Assembly (NCBI GenBank): GCA_025451535.1
Contig: JANWKE010000183.1
Location: 1-35,521 of the forward strand
Direction of reading: 5' to 3'
Source of the DNA: Verrucomicrobiia bacterium
GTDB taxonomy: Bacteria > Verrucomicrobiota > Verrucomicrobiia > Limisphaerales > UBA11358
DNA length: 35,521 bases
Positions 25,797-34,339 of the stretch are shown in pieces (position 1 is the first letter of the stretch; each line of letters opens with the position of its first letter). Made by a program: the position numbers and the translations under genes. The notes below the pieces were generated by a model, which searched no databases, was not told the origin of the DNA, and saw only the letters and a program-made list of their open reading frames with translations.

Positions 25797-28700
25797 ATGG
25801 AATCACCCACAACAAGAAATGCCGACGCCCTGACTCCTTCGCAGCAGCAGGCCGTCACCGCGCGCGGCAATGTGTTGATCATGGCCGGGGCAGGCACGGG
25901 AAAAACCCATACGCTCGTCGAGCGTTGCCTGGATTGTCTCCGCCGTGAATCACCGCCCGTTTCGATCGACGAGATGCTCATCATCACGTTCACCGATGCA
26001 GCGGCGGTAGAAGTCCGCCGGCGCATCCGCCGCGAACTGGAGAAAGAAATCCCCCCCCGGCCCGGCGAAGACCATTGGGCCAGGCAGCTCGCGCTCTTCG
26101 ATATCGCGCCCATCGGCACATTGCACAGTTTTTGCCTGAGGCTCGTGCGTGAACATTTTTACGAACTCGGCCTCGACCCGCAGCTGGCCGTGCTCGACAC
26201 GGTCGAGGCTCGTTTGCTCGCGGAGGAAACGCTGGAGGAACAATTCCAATCGCATTACGCCGGGCCAGCCGGGCTCTCCGCCGCCGCGCAATACCTCATT
26301 CAAATTTATGGCAACGGCGACGAACACCCCATCCGCGCGATGCTGCTGCACTTGCATCATTACGCCCAAACGCGGCCTGACGCCGACCGCTGGCTTGCGG
26401 AACAAATAACGCGGTTCGCGTCGCCGGAGCCGATCGAATGGCGCGAGTGGTTCAGTCAAGCCATCCAAAATTGGCGCGAGGAATGGCTGCCGCTCCTGGA
26501 AAATCTAAAGCGTGGAAACGAAAAGGCGGCGGAACTGTTCAAAATCCTTGGGCAAAAGGGCAGCGAGACGACCGCTGAAGTTCTGAAAAGAATCCTTACC
26601 ACAGACGAGAATTATCCGGCGCGCAAAAAAGGCGCACTGCGCAAGCCGCTGGAAAATTTCCTTGCCGATGCCGCTTTCCTGCAGTCACTCATGCCCGTGG
26701 CCGGCGCCCGCGAGCCGCTGGCCGAGGATTGGGACTGGATTCGCGGTCATATGACTGCACTGCTCCAACTGGCGCAGGAATTCGGGGAAAAATTCGGTGA
26801 ACGCAAACGCGCCGACGGCGTTCTGGATTTTCATGATCTCGAACAGTTCGCCTTGAAGCTGCTTTGGGATTCCGCCAACGGCCATCCGACCGCCATTGCC
26901 GAACGTTGGCGCCAAAAAATCCGCTTCGTCTTCGTAGACGAATACCAGGACATCAACGCCGCGCAGGATAAAATCATCCAGGCATTGAGCCGCGATGGCG
27001 GGGAGACCAACCGTTTCCTCGTCGGCGACGTGAAGCAGAGCATTTACCGTTTCCGCCTGGCCGACCCGAAAATCTTCCGTGATTACGCCAATCAATGGCA
27101 CGGAGAAAATGGCCAGGTGATTCCGCTCATGGAAAATTTCCGCAGCCGCGAGAGCCTGCTCGCTTTCGTAAATTCGATTTTTGAGCTGCTCATGCACAGG
27201 GAAGTTGGCGGTGTGGATTACGGCGTGGCGGCGCGATTGCAGTTCGGCGCGCCGGAACAACGGACGGCGCTCAGCCTCGCCCAAAATCCGACGCCACGCG
27301 CGGAATGGCTGGTGCGATTCAAAGGCGGCCGCGGTGACCGCCCGGCGGACGATGGCACCGGCGAAAGTGATTTGGTGGAACTCGAGGAAACCGAAAAAGA
27401 GGCGCGGCTCGTGGCGTACCGGTTACGCGAACTGATCACGCAAAAGCACCAAATTTGGGATGAAGAGAACCATGCCGAACGCACAGCCGAATGGCGTGAC
27501 ATGGCGGTGTTGCTGCGCGCGCCAGCGAACAAGGCCGAGGCGTATGCCAAGGAATTCGAGCGCGCGGGCGTGCCACTGATCGTCGAGCGCGGCGGTTTTT
27601 ACGACAGCACCGAAATCGCCGATCTGCTGAGCCTGCTGCAGCTGCTCGACAATCCGTTGCAGGATGTGCCGGCTATTGCCGTGCTACGCTCGCCGCTGGT
27701 GGGGTTGTCGCTGGATGAACTGGCAACGGTCCGGCTGGCCGCGCCGGAGGTTCAGTTCTGGACGGCGCTGACCAGAGGTCAGAGGTCAGAGATCAGCGGT
27801 CAGAAGTCGGAAATCAGAAATCAGGACAAGACGACGCAGAAAATTGAAAAATTTCTCGAACAATTTTCCCGCTGGCGGAAGCTGGCAAGGCAGGCGTCGT
27901 TGTCACAGTGCCTGGAAAGTGTGCTGGCGGAAACGCATTACGCCGAGTGGCTCCGCTCGCGCCCGCGCGGTGCACAGCGACAGGCAAACGTCGAACGGTT
28001 CCTCGGCCTCGCGCAGCAGTTCGACCAATTCCAGCGGCAGGGCCTGTTTCGCTTTTTGAAATTCATCGAGGCGCAACAGGCGGCCGACGCCGAACCCGAG
28101 GTCGCGGCGGTGGCGGAGGAAAACGCCGTCCGGCTGATGAGCATTCACCAGAGCAAAGGTTTGGAATTTCCGGTCGTGGTGGTCGCCGATCTGGCCAAGC
28201 CGTTCAACGAACAGGACCTGCGCAACGAAATCTTTTTTGATGAACAATTCGGCCTGTGCCCGCGCATCAAACCGCCCCATACCGGCCGGCGTTATCCGAG
28301 CCTGCCGCACTGGCTCGCGCAGCGGCATCAGCGCCGCGAACAACGCGGCGAGGAGTTGCGACTGCTGTACGTGGCGATGACGCGCGCCCGCGACACGCTG
28401 ATTCTCACCGCCACCATTTCGGAGAAAAAATGGGAATCGCTCTGGCTGGAGCCGGAAGCCATTACCACTCAGGCCATTGTCGCCGCGAAAAGTTATGCGG
28501 ATTGGCTGGGACTGTGGTTCGGAGTTCGGGGTTCGGAGTTCGGAGTTCGGAGTTCAACCGAAGGCCAGTTGCCGCATTTGCGCTGGCGAAGGGTGAAAGA
28601 CGAAGCATTGGCGGAGGAATCGGAAATCGGAAACCAGAAATCGGAAATTAAAACTCCGGTGCTCGATCAGGCTACGGCGAAAAGGCTGCGCGCCATGTTG

Positions 28701-29441
28701 TCGTGGGAATATCCGTTCGAGGCAGCGACGCGGCGGGCGGCCAAGTCGTCCGTCACCACGTTGCGGCGGCAGGCGGAGGAACTGGATGACGAAGCAGAAT
28801 CCATGTTTCAGACTTCATCCCGTTTTGGGGACCAGCCTTCCGGGCAACGACCCGGGGATTCGCCCTCAAATCCGCCATCCGCCATCCGCCATCCGCCATT
28901 GACGGCGGCGGCCACCGGCACGGCGCATCACAAGTTTCTTCAGCATTTCTCCTTTGAAAATGTCGGGGGGCTGAAATCGTTTACAGCCGAGGCAAAACGT
29001 CTGGAACACGAAAAAGTTTTGTCGACGGATGAATATGCCGCTTTGGATTTGCAAAGCATTGCGGCGTTCTGGACTTCGTCCGAAGGGAGAAAAATTCTTT
29101 CGCAGCGGAAATGGGTCCAACGTGAGCTGCCGTTCACGGCAAAATTCAGCCCGGCGGAGGTGGACACCATTATTGGCGCGAAAACGCCGCCGGGACTTGA
29201 AGCTGAATTTGTGGTCGTGCAAGGCGTGGCGGATTTGGCGGTATTGCTGCCCGGGGAAATCTGGCTCGTGGATTTCAAGACGGACGCAAGCCCGCCCGGG
29301 GAATTGGTGGCGCGAAAACGGCTCTACGAACCGCAGTTGAAACTTTACGCGAAGGCCCTGGCGCGCATTTATTCGCGGCCGGTCACGAATTGTTGGCTGC
29401 ATTTTCTCACCGCGCGGCAAACGATGGACATTAATATTTAA
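25797..29441 (+). CDS. addA: AddA-like UvrD/REP helicase with C-terminal RecB-type nuclease
   Basis: 1214 residues from the ATG at 25797; a GTG at 25776 is possible. AddA is the helicase-nuclease subunit that processes double-strand breaks with AddB. Helicase motifs in order: Q-motif LTPSQQQAV, Walker A AGAGTGKT (30-37), TFTDAAAVEVRRRI, GTLHSFCLRL, Walker B VFVDEYQD (about 379-386), VGDVKQSIYRFR, MSIHQSKGLEFPVVVV (about 780-795) and LLYVAMTRARDTL. The nuclease domain near the end keeps GVADLAVL, WLVDFKTD (about 1156-1163) and YEPQLKLYAKAL. No AddB gene lies beside it. Four heptanucleotide tracts insert linker peptides at about residues 659-676, 907-920, 941-950 and 1025-1034. Its stop overlaps the stop of the convergent GrpE-like gene within TTAA. 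Confidence 0.9.
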   Translation: MESPTTRNADALTPSQQQAVTARGNVLIMAGAGTGKTHTLVERCLDCLRRESPPVSIDEMLIITFTDAAAVEVRRRIRRELEKEIPPRPGEDHWARQLALFDIAPIGTLHSFCLRLVREHFYELGLDPQLAVLDTVEARLLAEETLEEQFQSHYAGPAGLSAAAQYLIQIYGNGDEHPIRAMLLHLHHYAQTRPDADRWLAEQITRFASPEPIEWREWFSQAIQNWREEWLPLLENLKRGNEKAAELFKILGQKGSETTAEVLKRILTTDENYPARKKGALRKPLENFLADAAFLQSLMPVAGAREPLAEDWDWIRGHMTALLQLAQEFGEKFGERKRADGVLDFHDLEQFALKLLWDSANGHPTAIAERWRQKIRFVFVDEYQDINAAQDKIIQALSRDGGETNRFLVGDVKQSIYRFRLADPKIFRDYANQWHGENGQVIPLMENFRSRESLLAFVNSIFELLMHREVGGVDYGVAARLQFGAPEQRTALSLAQNPTPRAEWLVRFKGGRGDRPADDGTGESDLVELEETEKEARLVAYRLRELITQKHQIWDEENHAERTAEWRDMAVLLRAPANKAEAYAKEFERAGVPLIVERGGFYDSTEIADLLSLLQLLDNPLQDVPAIAVLRSPLVGLSLDELATVRLAAPEVQFWTALTRGQRSEISGQKSEIRNQDKTTQKIEKFLEQFSRWRKLARQASLSQCLESVLAETHYAEWLRSRPRGAQRQANVERFLGLAQQFDQFQRQGLFRFLKFIEAQQAADAEPEVAAVAEENAVRLMSIHQSKGLEFPVVVVADLAKPFNEQDLRNEIFFDEQFGLCPRIKPPHTGRRYPSLPHWLAQRHQRREQRGEELRLLYVAMTRARDTLILTATISEKKWESLWLEPEAITTQAIVAAKSYADWLGLWFGVRGSEFGVRSSTEGQLPHLRWRRVKDEALAEESEIGNQKSEIKTPVLDQATAKRLRAMLSWEYPFEAATRRAAKSSVTTLRRQAEELDDEAESMFQTSSRFGDQPSGQRPGDSPSNPPSAIRHPPLTAAATGTAHHKFLQHFSFENVGGLKSFTAEAKRLEHEKVLSTDEYAALDLQSIAAFWTSSEGRKILSQRKWVQRELPFTAKFSPAEVDTIIGAKTPPGLEAEFVVVQGVADLAVLLPGEIWLVDFKTDASPPGELVARKRLYEPQLKLYAKALARIYSRPVTNCWLHFLTARQTMDINI
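27770..27825 (+). repeat. Heptanucleotide tract (GGTCAGA-like x8) in addA
   Basis: Eight consecutive 7-bp units: GACCAGA, GGTCAGA, GGTCAGA, GATCAGC, GGTCAGA, AGTCGGA, AATCAGA, AATCAGG. Translates to about RGQRSEISGQKSEIRNQ. This is the longest tract in the window. Confidence 0.9.
28517..28558 (+). repeat. Heptanucleotide tract (GTTCGGA x5-6) in addA
   Basis: Units GTTCGGA, GTTCGGG, GTTCGGA, GTTCGGA, GTTCGGA, GTTCAAC. Translates to about FGVRGSEFGVRSS. Confidence 0.9.
28618..28645 (+). repeat. Heptanucleotide tract (AATCGGA x4) in addA
   Basis: Units AATCGGA, AATCGGA, AACCAGA, AATCGGA, then a degenerate AATTAAA. Translates to about ESEIGNQKSEIK. Confidence 0.85.
28870..28897 (+). repeat. Heptanucleotide tract (ATCCGCC x4) in addA
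   Basis: Four identical units of ATCCGCC. Translates to about NPPSAIRHPP, in the linker before the nuclease domain. The only perfectly uniform tract here, so possibly the youngest. Confidence 0.9.
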
Positions 29442-30319
29442 TCCGGCGAGCCCAGCGGCAGTTCGTCCTCCTGGCCACCTGTTTGATTTTCCTTTGTGGG
29501 CAATTCAATCGAAGTGGAATGCACAGGCGGCGCGGCACGCGCGCCGGTCTCGCGCAGGCGCACGACCGCCGGGCGCAAGAGTTTCCCTTGAAAGGTGTAA
29601 CCCGAGGCAATGGTTTCGGCAACGACGGCGCCGTCCGGCGGTTTTCCATTGGAATCGGCGACTTGATGCCGCCCGGCATCAAAGGCCTCGCCCGGTTCGG
29701 CGGCAAACGGCGTCAGGCCGATGCGACGGACCGTGCCGCGGCAGGCATTTTGGAAATGGGTGATTTGCTCGGCCAACTGCGGTTGGCCCGAACGCAGGGC
29801 GGCAGCGTGCAAGGCAAAAATGTGGTCAAAAACGCGCACGAGCATTTGCAGCCATTCGGCTTCGCCACGGTGCATTTTTTCAACCTCCAGCCGGAGCGCG
29901 GCCTTCTCACTGTCACTCATCTTCTGCATGAACTCGGAAAATTCGCGGACTTCGGCGCCCATTTTATCGGCGATCTGTTTGGCCCCGGCGGCGGTTTTTT
30001 CGGCCTGGCCCTGGGCGACCTCCCATTGGTTCGTAGCGGATCCGATTTGCGCAACGAGTTTTTCCAGGTCCTGAATTTTGTCGGCCACTGCACCGAGGGC
30101 GTTGATCTGCAGGGCGGTACCCATCGCACGATAATCCAGCAGGAACGGAAGAATCCCCAGCACCGCGCCGAGGGCGGCGGCGGAAAAACAGGCGGCGACT
30201 TCCCACTTGGAAATCGGGTGCGGCGATTTCCAGACAATCAGATACGCAAACGCGAGCAGCAAGGCGTTGCCCAGCAGGAACGGCCACTTGGGAATTTTCC
30301 AATCTCTCACGTCGTTCAT
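29438..30319 (-). CDS. Membrane-anchored GrpE-like protein
   Basis: 293 residues from the ATG at 30319 (MNDVRDW); the frame opens 12 codons earlier at 30355. Two hydrophobic helices (about 13-30 and 39-61) come first, then a long coiled coil (about 70-155), then a C-terminal domain (about 198-257) that matches the GrpE head: GLTPFAAEPGEAFDAGRHQV, DGAVVAETIASGYTFQGKLLRPAVV. GrpE is the nucleotide exchange factor of DnaK, normally soluble and about 200 residues. The membrane anchor suggests a partner Hsp70 acting at the inner membrane, or a role unrelated to exchange. No dnaK or dnaJ is nearby. The last 40 residues are low complexity and acidic. Confidence 0.7.
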   Translation of the reverse strand: MNDVRDWKIPKWPFLLGNALLLAFAYLIVWKSPHPISKWEVAACFSAAALGAVLGILPFLLDYRAMGTALQINALGAVADKIQDLEKLVAQIGSATNQWEVAQGQAEKTAAGAKQIADKMGAEVREFSEFMQKMSDSEKAALRLEVEKMHRGEAEWLQMLVRVFDHIFALHAAALRSGQPQLAEQITHFQNACRGTVRRIGLTPFAAEPGEAFDAGRHQVADSNGKPPDGAVVAETIASGYTFQGKLLRPAVVRLRETGARAAPPVHSTSIELPTKENQTGGQEDELPLGSPD

Positions 30320-30507
30320 GTTTCTGATTTTCGCGGAATCAGGCCGCCAGTGCAAGTAAAGGCCTCACCTTCTCCGGTGACGCGCCAAAGTGGCGAGGGG
30401 AGGCTGCCGGCGAGACGGCCCGCCAGAACGCTCACCCCCCAAAGCGTAAACCGGCGCACCACCTTTCTCCTCGACTAATGGCGGGCACACCCCGAATCAT
30501 TTAAGGC

Positions 30508-31398
30508 GTGCGCACTTGCGTCATCTTCAACCCGGCGGCACGTGCCGACAAGGCCCGGCATTTTCGCCGCCATCTGGATGGAATCGCCTCGCGGGGTGCG
30601 TTGAAGGCGACGGCCACCCCCGATGACGCGCGGCGGCTGGCGGCGGAAGCGGTGGCAGACGGCTTTGAATTGATCGTGGCCGCCGGCGGTGACGGGACGG
30701 TGAACGAAGTGCTCAACGGCATCGGCGACGCAGCCGGCGGTTTTGCCCGGGCGCGGCTCGGCGTGTTGCCACTTGGCACGGTAAACGTTTTTGCACGCGA
30801 AATCGGGTTGCCTTTGCGCATTGACCGGGCGTGGGAAACGCTGCAGCACGGACGCGAGCGGCGCTTGGATTTGCCCTGCGTGGAATTTTCGGCCAACGGT
30901 GTCCGCCGGCGCCGGTATTTCGTTCAGCTCGCGGGTGCGGGCCTGGACGCGCGCGCCATCGAGCTGGTGACCTGGCCGCTGAAGAAGAAATTCGGCCCGC
31001 TGGCGTACGTCATCGCGGGCGTAAAAGCACTGCGCGGCCGGTTGCCGAAAATCACGGCGCGCGGGGACGGACAAACCCTCACCGGCGAATTGATTCTGAT
31101 TGGTAATGGCCGTTTCTACGGCGGGCCGCTGGACATTTTCCCCGGCGCGGATTTATCTGACGGACTCATGGATGTCTGTGTCTTGCCACGGGCGAACTGG
31201 CTGAGCCTGCTGCGTTGCGTGCCCGGTTTGCTGGTGAGACGGAAACTGCCCGCCCGGGCCGTGCACCGTTTCCGAGCCTCCGCTGTTGAGCTGACCGGTG
31301 ACGCTTCCGCGTCCTTTGAACTGGACGGCGAATGGGTCGGAAATCTGCCTGCGACTTTTTCTATCACCCGCGAATACCTGCGCGTGGCCGTTCCCTGA
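30508..31398 (+). CDS. Diacylglycerol kinase-family lipid kinase (YegS/BmrU-like)
   Basis: 296 residues starting with GTG at 30508; no ATG alternative. The catalytic-domain signatures are FNPAA at the start, VAAGGDGTVNEVLNG (58-71, nucleotide-binding GGDGT), LGVLPLGTVNVFAREIGLP, GAGLDARAI and, later, NGRFYGGPLDIFPGADLSDGLMDVC. It phosphorylates a lipid such as diacylglycerol, sphingoid base or phosphatidylglycerol; the substrate cannot be told. It ends 5 nt before the convergent zinc-ribbon gene. Upstream, 30361-30470 is GC-rich with no clear promoter. Confidence 0.9.
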   Translation: MRTCVIFNPAARADKARHFRRHLDGIASRGALKATATPDDARRLAAEAVADGFELIVAAGGDGTVNEVLNGIGDAAGGFARARLGVLPLGTVNVFAREIGLPLRIDRAWETLQHGRERRLDLPCVEFSANGVRRRRYFVQLAGAGLDARAIELVTWPLKKKFGPLAYVIAGVKALRGRLPKITARGDGQTLTGELILIGNGRFYGGPLDIFPGADLSDGLMDVCVLPRANWLSLLRCVPGLLVRRKLPARAVHRFRASAVELTGDASASFELDGEWVGNLPATFSITREYLRVAVP

Positions 31399-31403
31399 AT
31401 CGT

Positions 31404-31769
31404 TCAATCCCAGCGACGGAAGGGGATTGCACCCGGTTCCAGGAAGGTTCCACACTTCGGGCATTTGTCGGGTTGTTTCCACAAACGAATCCGGTGGCGG
31501 GCAGAGATGGGACAAACCAATTTGAGCTTGACCCAATACCGCACCTTGCGCGGCGGCAAACGGTTTACCAGGGCAACGAACCTGGGAGTGACCTTGGGAT
31601 GAATTTCCTTTCGTGACGACGGTTTGAATTCAATCACCGCGTCGTAAAGTTCCTTGCACTCGGTGCACAGGATGGTTTGGACAGCAACGTGCCGGCCGCG
31701 ATCGGCGCTGCCCGACACGCGGGCGCGATAACCGCATTTGGAACATTCAAAGAGATACGTGCGGCCCAT
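31404..31769 (-). CDS. Small zinc-ribbon protein, unknown function
   Basis: 121 residues. Three CxxC pairs are visible: Cys9/Cys12 (FECSKCGYRA), Cys35/Cys38 (LCTECKELYD) and Cys103/Cys106 (DKCPKCGTFL), plus Cys86. The first two pairs probably bind one zinc and the last pair with Cys86 could bind a second. The middle (48-85) is basic, suggesting RNA, DNA or protein contact. I do not recognise the family. It is alone on its strand between the lipid kinase and tRNA-Lys. Confidence 0.75.
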   Translation of the reverse strand: MGRTYLFECSKCGYRARVSGSADRGRHVAVQTILCTECKELYDAVIEFKPSSRKEIHPKVTPRFVALVNRLPPRKVRYWVKLKLVCPISARHRIRLWKQPDKCPKCGTFLEPGAIPFRRWD

Positions 31770-31788
31770 AAGCCGTTTGTCGAATCGC

Positions 31789-31885
31789 AGCTCGGAGCGT
31801 TAGTTAATTTGGCCGCCGCCCGCCTGCGCTCTTCCTGCTGCGGCGTGGCAATCTTCTGGCTTGCCGGGTCGTAGCTCGGAGCGTT
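31789..31885. repeat. 13-bp direct repeats flanking a 71-bp segment
   Basis: AGCTCGGAGCGTT occurs at 31789-31801 and 31873-31885, exactly 84 bp apart. An inverted copy of the core (CGCTCCGAGC) lies at 31951-31960. The segment between has no gene. Confidence 0.6.
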
Positions 31886-31930
31886 GTTCGAAGGAGGCCC
31901 AAAGCCCGCCTTCACTGCGTTTCGGCGCGG

Positions 31931-31968
31931 CAGTCTTCGCTCTCCGCATGCGCTCCGAGCGAAGACTG
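31931..31968 (-). terminator. Perfect 12-bp inverted repeat at the 3' end of tRNA-Lys
   Basis: CAGTCTTCGCTC (31931-31942) pairs perfectly with GAGCGAAGACTG (31957-31968) around 14 nt. The right arm includes part of the encoded CCA of the tRNA. It could end transcription or guide 3' processing, but there is no T-run after it, so it is not a standard terminator. Confidence 0.45.
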
Positions 31969-32042
31969 GTGGGTTGGCAGGGACTCGAACCCTGGACCAA
32001 TGCCTTAAAAGGGCACTGCTCTACCAACTGAGCTACCAACCC
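31967..32042 (-). tRNA. tRNA-Lys(UUU) with encoded CCA
   Basis: Full cloverleaf on the minus strand: acceptor GGGTTGG/CCAACCC, D-arm GCTC-AGTTGGTA-GAGC, anticodon arm GTGCC-CTTTTAA-GGCAT, variable TGGTC, T-arm CAGGG-TTCGAGT-CCCTG, discriminator A and CCA. The anticodon is TTT. Mature 73 nt are 31970-32042. Confidence 0.95.
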
Positions 32043-32096
32043 CCCAAAGAGCATCATCCTAAAAAAGCCGCCAAAACCCGCAAGGTTTTTCGTGCA

Positions 32097-34190
32097 TCAG
32101 GGTGCCGGGACATTATTTGTATTTTGCGGCGTACCATTTTTTACTCGTAACGCGGCGGCCAGGTTACGCTGTGCGTCCGTGAAGCCGGGCTTCAATTTCA
32201 AGGCTTCCTGGAATTGTACCACGGCTTCGTCCAACCGTTGTTTTTGAAGGAGAATGGCGCCCAGGTTGTTGTGCGCATCCGCCGCCTGGGGATCCAGTTT
32301 CAGCGACGCCCGAAACTGTTCAATGGCCCCGTCCCGATCGCCAATGCGAACGAGCGCGTTGCCCAGATTGTAACGAAAATCACTGAAGTCCGGAGCCAGT
32401 CGGACGGCTTCCCGCAGTTGCTGAACCGCTTCCTTCCGTCTTCCCAGGCGCCCCAGGGTGACCCCGAGGCTGTTGTAAACCTCGGCCGAGCCGGGTTTAA
32501 GTCGGATGGCCTCTTGGTACTGACCAATGGCATCGTCGGGCCGGCCCACCTGATTCAGTACGTTGCCCAAGGCGATGCGGGTGGCGGCGGCGGCGGGATC
32601 CAGAGCGAGGGCTTGTTGCAACTGGGTCGCGGCCTCAGCGTTGTGCCCGGTCTTGCTCAAAGTCTCCCCCAGGTTCCTGTGTGCGTCGGCATAACCCGGC
32701 TGGATTTGCAGGGCTTGCTGATACTCACTGATGCTTTCAGCAAGGTTTCCATTCCGGCCCAGCGCCACACCGAGGTCATTGTGAGCCAAACTTTCATCCG
32801 GGTTGATGCGCAACGCGGCACGGTATTGTTCAATGGCCTCCTCCGTTCGTCCGGCATCGCACAAGGCCATACCGAGGTCGATGTGCGCTAATATATTTTT
32901 GTTGGTGACCGCCAGGGTGTGCCGGAACAGGGTTATGCTGTCCTTCCACCAGGCGATTTGCTGACAGGTCAGAATCATACAGGCAATGATGGCCGTCGTT
33001 GCCGCAATGGACAGGATGAGTGTCTGTCGTTTCCAGGTCCGGGTCAGCTCCTGGGCGCCCCAGACCAGGCAGAACATCAGGCCGATTTGCGGGATGTAGG
33101 TGTAGCGATCGGCCATGGCCTGTTGGCCAACCTGCACCAGGCCGATGACCGGTATCAATGTTCCCAGAAACCACAGCCAGCCGAACAGCAGGTAAGGATA
33201 TTGCCGCCGCTGCCGAATGAAAATCAACGAAATGATGGCCAGCAGGATGGCCGACAAAAAAACCGCGGCCAACGGCCAGTAACCGGGATGAGGATAATAA
33301 ACGCAGAGGTTTTCCGGCCAAAATAATTTGCCGATATATCGGACACAGGATACGACCGCATTTTCGGTTCTGAAGCGGGGCGGTATCCAGACCACCGCCT
33401 TTTCGTGCTGTTGAACGACGAAAGTGACAATGCTGGCCGATGCCGAGAGGAGAAAGAATGGCCATTTTTCCACTATCAGCCTCCCCATATTATTCCGGCC
33501 GTCCCGCAGCCGGCCCAACGGCCAGTAGTCCAGCAGTAAAAGCACAAACGGCAGCGTTACCAACATGGGCTTGGCCATCAGACCAAGCAAAAAGAACACC
33601 GCCGCCAGCGCGTAACATCTTTTTGCCCCGGAAGCATGGGATTGAGATTTTTTGACGAACTCCACGTAAGCCCACAAGGTCAACAGCCAAAACAACCCGC
33701 TCAGCACATCTTTTCGTTCCGCCACCCAGGCCACCGATTCCACCCGTAAAGGATGCAGGCCAAAAAACGCGGCGAGGAAAAAACTCCGCCAGGTGGCGCC
33801 CGTCACCAGGCGCGCCCACAAAAAGACAAGGGCCGTATTCAGGGCGTGAAGTAACACATTGGTCAGGTGATGGCCCCACGGTTTCAGCCCGTAAAGCTGG
33901 CAGTCCACCATGTGTGAGATCCATGTCAGGGGAAGCCAGATGCCACCGTCGGTGGCTTGAAACGCCCATCCAACGCCAGCCCACGTCAACCCCGGGTTCA
34001 CATGAATATTGTCAACGACGTAAATGGGATCGTCGAAGTTGACAAAATCATTCTTGAGCGTCGGCAGAAACGTGCAGGCGGTCAGCAGGAATAACAACAG
34101 GCTCAGCGCGGCCGGGCTTTTCAGGAACAACCGGGCGCGATCAAGTCCCCCGCCATTTCCGGCCGGGGTTGTCTCGGAACGCAGCTTCAT
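32097..34190 (-). CDS. TMTC-like membrane glycosyltransferase-type protein with C-terminal TPRs
   Basis: 697 residues from the ATG at 34190 (MKLRSETTP); the frame is open up to 34301 but that part has no hydrophobic or conserved content. About 10-11 membrane helices fill the first 420 residues. The first loop carries NFDDPIYV, the acidic pair typical of GT-C transferases, then WLPLTWISHMVD, HHLTNVLLHALNTAL, FFGLHPLRVESVAWVAERKD and LMAKPMLVTLPFVLLLLDYWPL. These are the signatures of TMTC/PMT-like protein O-mannosyltransferase relatives. The last 270 residues hold seven to eight TPRs of 34 residues, each with a start like AHNDLG or VYNSLG and an end like ALKLKPG. TPRs probably bind the acceptor. 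Gene is divergent from the MBL hydrolase. Confidence 0.85.
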   Translation of the reverse strand: MKLRSETTPAGNGGGLDRARLFLKSPAALSLLLFLLTACTFLPTLKNDFVNFDDPIYVVDNIHVNPGLTWAGVGWAFQATDGGIWLPLTWISHMVDCQLYGLKPWGHHLTNVLLHALNTALVFLWARLVTGATWRSFFLAAFFGLHPLRVESVAWVAERKDVLSGLFWLLTLWAYVEFVKKSQSHASGAKRCYALAAVFFLLGLMAKPMLVTLPFVLLLLDYWPLGRLRDGRNNMGRLIVEKWPFFLLSASASIVTFVVQQHEKAVVWIPPRFRTENAVVSCVRYIGKLFWPENLCVYYPHPGYWPLAAVFLSAILLAIISLIFIRQRRQYPYLLFGWLWFLGTLIPVIGLVQVGQQAMADRYTYIPQIGLMFCLVWGAQELTRTWKRQTLILSIAATTAIIACMILTCQQIAWWKDSITLFRHTLAVTNKNILAHIDLGMALCDAGRTEEAIEQYRAALRINPDESLAHNDLGVALGRNGNLAESISEYQQALQIQPGYADAHRNLGETLSKTGHNAEAATQLQQALALDPAAAATRIALGNVLNQVGRPDDAIGQYQEAIRLKPGSAEVYNSLGVTLGRLGRRKEAVQQLREAVRLAPDFSDFRYNLGNALVRIGDRDGAIEQFRASLKLDPQAADAHNNLGAILLQKQRLDEAVVQFQEALKLKPGFTDAQRNLAAALRVKNGTPQNTNNVPAP

Positions 34191-34339
34191 TTCGTTTGGC
34201 CATCGAAAATCTGACAGAACCTCCACCAGATGGGCTGGCCTGGCCGGGCCGACATGATTTTGATTGCCGAAGTGGTGTTTTGCCATTTGTTTTTTTGCCA
34301 AACGCGAGTTAGATTCCCGGCATCAAAACCGCCACATGC

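Noticed and set aside
27770-28897. Heptanucleotide tracts as a CRISPR array
   Set aside because: Units are 7 bp with no spacers; CRISPR repeats are longer and separated by unique spacers.
31634-31915. Minus-strand frame with repeated NAPSYDP/NAPSCDS
   Set aside because: Overlaps the zinc-ribbon gene in another frame and has no recognisable domain; the peptide repeat is the 13-bp DNA repeat at 31789 and 31873.
31884-32150. Plus-strand open frame across tRNA-Lys
   Set aside because: Antisense reading of the tRNA; no coding signal outside it.
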